The translations under genes and the position numbers were made by a program. Below the pieces are notes generated by a model. The model saw only the letters and a list, made by a program, of their open reading frames with translations, was not told where the DNA came from and made no database searches. Positions 7,382 to 11,635 of a stretch of 11,635 nt of DNA are shown here, piece by piece; the stretch's first letter is position 1, and every line of letters begins with the position of its first letter. This DNA comes from Thermoanaerobaculia bacterium (GTDB lineage: Bacteria > Acidobacteriota > Thermoanaerobaculia > Multivoradales > UBA5704). The stretch lies in the NCBI GenBank assembly GCA_030150965.1, contig JASLEW010000995.1, positions 1 to 11,635 on the forward strand. The letters run 5' to 3'.

Positions 7382-9829
7382 TCAGTTGAGCCGGAACAGC
7401 GACGACGGGTCGGTGCGCGTCGCCTTGTAGGCCGGCCTGAGGATGGCGGGCAGCGCGAACAGCGCGATGAGGCAGGCGCCGGTCAGGAACACCAGCGGAT
7501 CGTAGGGGTTCACCTTGAACAGGATGCTCGCCATCGTCCGCGCCAGGCCGAGGGCGCAGGCGACCCCGGCCACGACGCCGATGGCCAGCATCGCCAGGCC
7601 CTTGCAGACGAAGTGACGCAGGATGTTCGGCTGGTCGGCGCCGAGCGCCATGCGGATGCCGATCTCGAAGCCCTGCTGCCGCACCGTGTAGACCAGGATC
7701 GAGTAGATGCCGATCATCGCCAGCGCCAGGGCCGAGCCGGCGAAGAACATGAGGAGGAGGGTGTTGAGCCGCACGCCCGCCTCCTCCTCGCGCCGCAGCT
7801 CCTCGAAGGTCTTGACGTCGAACACCGGGATGTCCGGATCGATGGGCTGCATGATCCGGGCGAGCGCCGCCCGCGTCGCCGCCGTGTCCCGGCGGGTGCG
7901 CAGCAGGATCGAGGCGGTCCGCGCCCGTGCCTGGAACAGCGGAAAGTAGACGTCGCGCTTGAAATCGTGGTCCTGCTGGAGGCGGCCGTGCTGATCCACG
8001 TCGGCGACGACCCCCACCACCTGCACCCAGGCGTTGTGCGGCGCCCCCAGCCAGAACCGCCTGCCGATGGGGTCCTGCGACGGCCAGGCCGCCGCCGCCG
8101 CCGAGCGGCTGAGCACGGCGACGCGCGGCACCCGCGTGTCGTCCTGCTCGGTCAGGTCCCGCCCCCTGAGGAAGGTGAAGCCCATTGCCTGCAACAGCCC
8201 CGGCGAGGTGCGGTGCTCGTACACCTTGATCCTGTCCTCCGGCGCCTGCAGCGACCGCCCTTCCGGCACGATGAACTGGTAGTAGAGGCCCCAGCCGAGC
8301 ATGCCGGGAGCCCACAGCCCCGCGTCCTCCACGTCGGGCAGGGCCCGCGCCTCGCGCAGCAGCCGCCGGTAGAGCTGATACACCGGCGCGTCGGCCGGAT
8401 AGAGGCTGGGCGGCAGCTCCAGGCGCGCGCTCAGCACGTGGCTCACCCGGAAGCCCGGATCGTTCTCCATCAGCGCCTGCAGGCTCCTGATCATCAATCC
8501 CGCCCCGATCAGCAGCACCACCGCGAAGAAGATCGCCGAGACCACCAGGAAGCTGCGGGTGAACGCGGTGCCCGCCGAACCGGTGTGCCCCTTGCCGAGC
8601 GATTGCAGCTCCTCCTGCAGGTCCACCTGCAGGCTCTTGCGCGCCGGGACGACGCCGATCAGCAGGCTGATCAGAAGGGCCAGCGCCACCGCCGCGCCCA
8701 GGGAGCGCGGATCGACGGTGAAATGAATGAACGCCGGCAGGTTGTAGGCGGTGGTGCCGAACCTGGCCAGCATCCGCACGGCGGCGAACGCCGCGCCGAT
8801 GCCGAGCAGCGAGCCGCCCGCGCACAGCAGCGCCCCCTCGAGGATGAAATGGCGCACCAGGCGGAGCCGGCTGACCCCCATCGCCAGCCGCAGCGCCACC
8901 TCCTTGCGCCGCTCGACCGCCCGGATGAGCAGCAGATTGGTGACGTTGGCGCAGCCGACGAGCAGCACGAAGAGGGCGCCGACCAGCAGCGTGCACAACG
9001 ACAGGCGCATGCTCTCGAAGTCGAACTGCAGCAGCCGCAGCGGCTTGACGGTCAGCGTGAAGCCCCGGTTGCTGGCCGGGAACTCGTGCACCAGCTGGCC
9101 GCAGATCGACCGCATCTCCTGCTCGGCCTGGGCGACGCTGACCCCGGGCCGCCGCCGCGCGAAGACCTCCAGCCAGCGCACCGCCCGGTCGTCGACGTAG
9201 CCGGCCCGCTGCGCCAGCCTGGCCACGGTCACCGGCACGTAGAGATCGACGCCGGGAAAGATGTCCTCGAAGCCCTGCGGCAGGACGCCGATGACCTGGA
9301 AGGTCAGCCCCTGGATCTGCACGCTCCTGCCGACGATCGCCGGATCGCCGCCGAAGCGGCGCCGCCACAGCCCGTGGCGCAGCACCACCACCTTCAGCGG
9401 GCTGAAGCGGTTCTCCTCGGCCGGCTCGAAGGTGCGGCCGAGCGCGGCATGCACCCCCAGCAGATCGAAGTAGGACGCCGACACGAAGCCGACCCCGACA
9501 CGCTCGGCATGATGGTCCGCCGAAAGGTTGAGCTGCAGGCTGTTCGACGACGCCGACATCAGCTCCAGCGTCCGGCTCCGCTCGCGCCAAGCCGCGACGT
9601 CCAGGTAAGACGACGGGAACACCGAGCCGTCCTTTTCCACCTTCATCTTGACCCCCACCAGGCGGTTCCCGTCCTGGTAGGGCAGCTCGCTCAGCAGCGC
9701 CGAGCTGGCGATGCTGAAGATGGTCGTCGTCGAGCCGATCCCCAGCGCCAGGATCAGCAGCACGGCGGCCGACAGGCCGGGCCTCCGGGCCAGGGCATGC
9801 AGCGCATGGCGAAGGTCGTAGCCGAGCAT
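7382..9829 (-). CDS. ABC transporter permease of the ADOP type (duplicated MacB-periplasmic/FtsX), 815 aa
   Basis: An inner-membrane permease built from two copies of a MacB-like periplasmic core plus FtsX domain and carrying no ATPase. The N-terminus (DLRHALHALARRPGLS, then a helix ending in LALGIG) is the standard ADOP start, which supports the ATG at 9827-9829 although I see no clear Shine-Dalgarno sequence. Eight membrane segments are visible at about residues 20-42, 277-301, 330-353, 377-396, 425-447, 690-714, 743-765 and 777-798. The duplication shows in the paired cytoplasmic motifs RRKEVALRLAMG (307-318) and FEIGIRMALG (721-730). The two large extracytoplasmic domains span about 43-276 and 448-689. 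The length is normal and the gene is intact. MacB/FtsX relatives act in mechanotransmission or export; the ADOP substrate is generally unknown. No ATPase gene is adjacent. It is convergent with the NRPS gene, so not in its operon. Confidence 0.95.
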   Translation of the reverse strand: MLGYDLRHALHALARRPGLSAAVLLILALGIGSTTTIFSIASSALLSELPYQDGNRLVGVKMKVEKDGSVFPSSYLDVAAWRERSRTLELMSASSNSLQLNLSADHHAERVGVGFVSASYFDLLGVHAALGRTFEPAEENRFSPLKVVVLRHGLWRRRFGGDPAIVGRSVQIQGLTFQVIGVLPQGFEDIFPGVDLYVPVTVARLAQRAGYVDDRAVRWLEVFARRRPGVSVAQAEQEMRSICGQLVHEFPASNRGFTLTVKPLRLLQFDFESMRLSLCTLLVGALFVLLVGCANVTNLLLIRAVERRKEVALRLAMGVSRLRLVRHFILEGALLCAGGSLLGIGAAFAAVRMLARFGTTAYNLPAFIHFTVDPRSLGAAVALALLISLLIGVVPARKSLQVDLQEELQSLGKGHTGSAGTAFTRSFLVVSAIFFAVVLLIGAGLMIRSLQALMENDPGFRVSHVLSARLELPPSLYPADAPVYQLYRRLLREARALPDVEDAGLWAPGMLGWGLYYQFIVPEGRSLQAPEDRIKVYEHRTSPGLLQAMGFTFLRGRDLTEQDDTRVPRVAVLSRSAAAAAWPSQDPIGRRFWLGAPHNAWVQVVGVVADVDQHGRLQQDHDFKRDVYFPLFQARARTASILLRTRRDTAATRAALARIMQPIDPDIPVFDVKTFEELRREEEAGVRLNTLLLMFFAGSALALAMIGIYSILVYTVRQQGFEIGIRMALGADQPNILRHFVCKGLAMLAIGVVAGVACALGLARTMASILFKVNPYDPLVFLTGACLIALFALPAILRPAYKATRTDPSSLFRLN

Positions 9830-9959
9830 GCGCCGGGAGTCTAGCAGGGCGGTCCCGGGAGGGGATGCGGAGCGCCCCTATCCCTCGACTCAGGGGATCA
9901 CCACCGCGCGGGCAAGCAGAACGCGCGCGGCACGACGGTGCGCTCCGCCGCGGTTGCGC

Positions 9960-9988
9960 TTGACCGTGCCGGCGGTCGGCGCTATCCT
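9960..9988 (+). promoter_or_regulatory. Sigma70-like promoter for the tRNA-Pro gene
   Basis: A -35 element TTGACC (9960-9965) and a -10 element TATCCT (9983-9988) are separated by exactly 17 bp. They match the consensus at 5 of 6 and 4 of 6 positions, which stands out in this GC-rich spacer. Transcription would begin near 9995, giving a leader of about 50 bases before the mature tRNA. The rest of the 215-bp spacer (9830-10044) holds no gene. Its left part must contain the divergent permease promoter, but I could not pick one out; a small inverted repeat (ATCCC at 9880-9884 with GGGAT at 9894-9898) is the only other structure there. Confidence 0.6.
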
Positions 9989-10044
9989 CCTGCCTTCGTG
10001 CCGCCCGCCCCCCTCCCGGCGGCGGTGGGCAGCTTCGTATCCCT

Positions 10045-10121
10045 CGGGGCGTAGCTCAGCTTGGTAGAGCGCACGGTTCGGGACCGTGAGGCCGGAGGTT
10101 CAAATCCTCTCGCCCCGACCA
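10045..10121 (+). tRNA. trnP: tRNA-Pro (anticodon CGG)
   Basis: The cloverleaf folds completely. Acceptor stem: CGGGGCG (10045-10051) with CGCCCCG (10111-10117). D-stem: GCTC with GAGC. Anticodon stem: CACGG (10072-10076) with CCGTG (10084-10088) around the loop TTCGGGA, giving anticodon CGG at 10079-10081, which reads the proline codon CCG. Variable loop: five bases. T-stem: GGAGG with CCTCT (one G-U pair) around TTCAAAT. The discriminator is A (10118) and CCA is encoded (10119-10121). CCG is a favoured proline codon in this genome judging by the neighbouring genes. The gene stands alone, convergent with the peptidase gene 55 bp downstream. Confidence 0.98.
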
Positions 10122-10176
10122 TCCTCCCTGCTGCAACTCGTCGAGATCGTCCTGCCGGAGCCCGCGGGGCGGCGGC

Positions 10177-11635
10177 TCACCAGACCGAGCAGCGCTTGGC
10201 CGGCGCCATCGGCGCGCCGGTTGGGCAGTGGAACGCCTGCTGGAACTCGGGCATGTTGACCACCACGCCGTCGGTGCGGTAGCGGCCGGGCGAGTGCGGG
10301 TTGACCAGCACCTGGATGCGCTCGGACTCGGGCGAGGTGTTGTTGCACCACACCTGGGCGAAGCCGAGGAAGAAGCGCTGCTCGGGGCTCAGGTTGTCGA
10401 GCGTCTGCCGCGGCTTGCCCGCCTGGCTGGCCTCGTAGGCGAGATAGGCGATGCGGATGCCGCCGTTGTCGGCGGTGTTCTCGCCCAGCGTCAGCCGGCC
10501 GTTGAGGTGCGAGCCGCCGGCCGGGAAGGCCGAGTACTCGTCGGCGATGCAGGTGGTGCGCTGCTGGAACTCGGCGAGGTCGGCCGGCTGGAACCAGTTG
10601 ACCAGGTTGCCGTGCGGATCGAACTTGGCCCCCTCGTCGTCGAAGCCGTGCGTCATCTCGTGACCGATCACCGCGCCGATGGCGCCGTAATTGACCGCGT
10701 CGTCCCGCCGCGCGTCGTAGAACGGCAGCTGCAGGATGCCCGCCGGGAAATTGATGTCGTTGGTGCCGGCGCTGTAGTTGGCGTTGACCGTGGGCGGCGT
10801 GATCGTCCACTCCTGGCGGTTGACCGGCTGGCCGATCTTGCCGAGGCGCCGCTGCAGCTCGAAGGCGTTGGCGCGGTAGACGTCGCCCACCAGGTCGCCG
10901 CGCACCACCTGCAACCGGCTGTAGTCGCGCCAGTGCTCGGGGTAGCCGATCTTGTTGGCGATCGCCCTGAGCTTCTCCTCGGCGCGCTCCTTGGTCGTGG
11001 GGCCCATCCACGACAGGGCGGTGATGTCGCGCGCCATCGCCTCCTCCATCTCGTGAACCAGCGCCAGCATGCGCTGCTTGGCCTCGGGATGGAACTCCGC
11101 GGCGACGAACTCGCGGCCGAGCGCCTCGCCCATCGAGCGGTCGATCAGCTCGACGCAACGCTGCCAGCGCGGCTGCAGCTGCTTCGAGCCGCCCAGGGTC
11201 TTGCCGAAGAAGGCGAAGTCCTCGTCGACGAACGGCTGCGACAGCCAGGCGGCGCTGGCGTGCACCAGCTGCCAGCGCAGGTAGGCGCGCCACTGCTCGA
11301 GCGGCACCCTGCCGAGCATGCCGTCCATGGTGTGCAGGAAGTCGGGATCGCTGACGTTGAACGCCGGGATGGGCGGCGCGTCGACGGCGGTCAGGTAGGC
11401 GTCCCAGGAGAACGACGGCGTCATCGCCGCGAGGCCCTGGCGGTCCACCTTGTGGTAGGTCTTGTAGGGGTCGCGCCGGCTCACCCGGTCGAGCGACGCC
11501 CTGGCCAGCTCGGTCTCGATCGCCAGCACCGCCGCGGCGTCGGCCATCGCCGCCCCCACCGGCTCGCCGAGCAGGACGAAAATCCGCTGGAGGTGCTCGG
11601 CGGACTGCCGCCGCTGCTCCACGGGCGTGTCGTCC
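10177..11635 (-). CDS. M13 family zinc metallopeptidase (neprilysin/PepO-like), C-terminal part, 5' truncated by window edge
   Basis: A zinc endopeptidase of the neprilysin family that cleaves peptides; bacterial members are usually exported or lipid-anchored, but the N-terminus here is outside the window. The frame is open to the right edge (DDTPVEQRR at the border), so the GTG at 11620-11622 is internal. About 485 of the usual 650-700 residues are present. Key residues by position: substrate-binding VNANYS (Asn at 10783-10785), zinc motif HEMTH (10648-10662) followed by GFDDEG, third ligand Glu and its Asp in GENTADNGG (10480-10482 and 10468-10470), His in NPHSPGRYR (10294-10296) and Arg (10276-10278), and the family-typical end CSVW. 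Spacings match neprilysin closely (Asn542-His583: 41 here too). The stop is TGA at 10177-10179. It appears catalytically complete. It is convergent with the tRNA gene, and there is no evidence for a link to the NRPS. Confidence 0.97.
   Translation of the reverse strand, partial: DDTPVEQRRQSAEHLQRIFVLLGEPVGAAMADAAAVLAIETELARASLDRVSRRDPYKTYHKVDRQGLAAMTPSFSWDAYLTAVDAPPIPAFNVSDPDFLHTMDGMLGRVPLEQWRAYLRWQLVHASAAWLSQPFVDEDFAFFGKTLGGSKQLQPRWQRCVELIDRSMGEALGREFVAAEFHPEAKQRMLALVHEMEEAMARDITALSWMGPTTKERAEEKLRAIANKIGYPEHWRDYSRLQVVRGDLVGDVYRANAFELQRRLGKIGQPVNRQEWTITPPTVNANYSAGTNDINFPAGILQLPFYDARRDDAVNYGAIGAVIGHEMTHGFDDEGAKFDPHGNLVNWFQPADLAEFQQRTTCIADEYSAFPAGGSHLNGRLTLGENTADNGGIRIAYLAYEASQAGKPRQTLDNLSPEQRFFLGFAQVWCNNTSPESERIQVLVNPHSPGRYRTDGVVVNMPEFQQAFHCPTGAPMAPAKRCSVW

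Noticed and set aside
6951..9844. Long open frames in other registers across the permease gene
   Set aside because: They lack any domain signature, and the 815-residue frame matches the ADOP family from end to end.
10045..10121. tRNA 3' end as an integration (att) site
   Set aside because: I see no integrase and no repeated copy of the tRNA 3' end in the window.
10158..10178. Inverted repeat GAGCC/GGCTC as a terminator for tRNA or peptidase
   Set aside because: It has only five base pairs around an 11-base loop, no T-tract, and overlaps the peptidase stop codon.
11620..11622. GTG as the start of the M13 peptidase
   Set aside because: The frame continues to the edge, and the family needs roughly 200 more N-terminal residues.
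10177..11635. M13 peptidase as a maturation or resistance enzyme of the cluster
   Set aside because: It is separated by the permease and a tRNA, and this family is a common chromosomal housekeeping peptidase; nothing in the sequence supports the link.

Overview
The window looks like chromosomal DNA from a high-G+C bacterium. By eye, almost every third codon position is G or C in all genes. The best taxonomic hint is the large ATPase-less permease of the duplicated MacB/FtsX type (ADOP family), which is especially common in Acidobacteriota and also found in Gemmatimonadota and relatives. M13 peptidases and large NRPS genes are common in the same groups. Acidobacteriota is my inference, not something the sequence proves.

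Layout: (1) 1-7292, plus strand: the 3' part of a non-ribosomal peptide synthetase gene, already open at the left edge. Visible domain order is A(partial, with an inserted N-methyltransferase)-T-C-A-T-TE, the last two modules and release domain of an assembly line. The adenylation pocket residues suggest a valine-like residue, N-methylated, followed by serine, so the released peptide probably ends in ...-N-Me-Val-Ser. Several inter-subdomain linkers are swollen by Ala/Gly/Pro/Ser/Glu-rich low-complexity sequence, and two of them contain 9-bp-period tandem repeats. (2) 7293-7381: an 89-bp gap between convergent genes holding a short 9-bp repeat and a 14-bp palindrome. (3) 7382-9829, minus strand: a complete 815-residue ADOP-type permease. 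(4) 9830-10044: a 215-bp spacer with a good sigma70-like promoter for the following tRNA and no gene. (5) 10045-10121, plus strand: tRNA-Pro(CGG) with encoded CCA. (6) 10177-11635, minus strand: the C-terminal part of an M13 (neprilysin/PepO-like) zinc metallopeptidase, whose start lies beyond the right edge.

The NRPS gene ends a biosynthetic locus that must extend to the left of the window. Permease, tRNA and peptidase are separately oriented and look like ordinary chromosomal neighbours; nothing in the sequence ties them to the peptide. I found no transposase, integrase, CRISPR array or phage gene, and no clearly undescribed system. The most unusual signal is the in-frame 9-bp repeat expansion of the NRPS linkers and its echo in the downstream gap.
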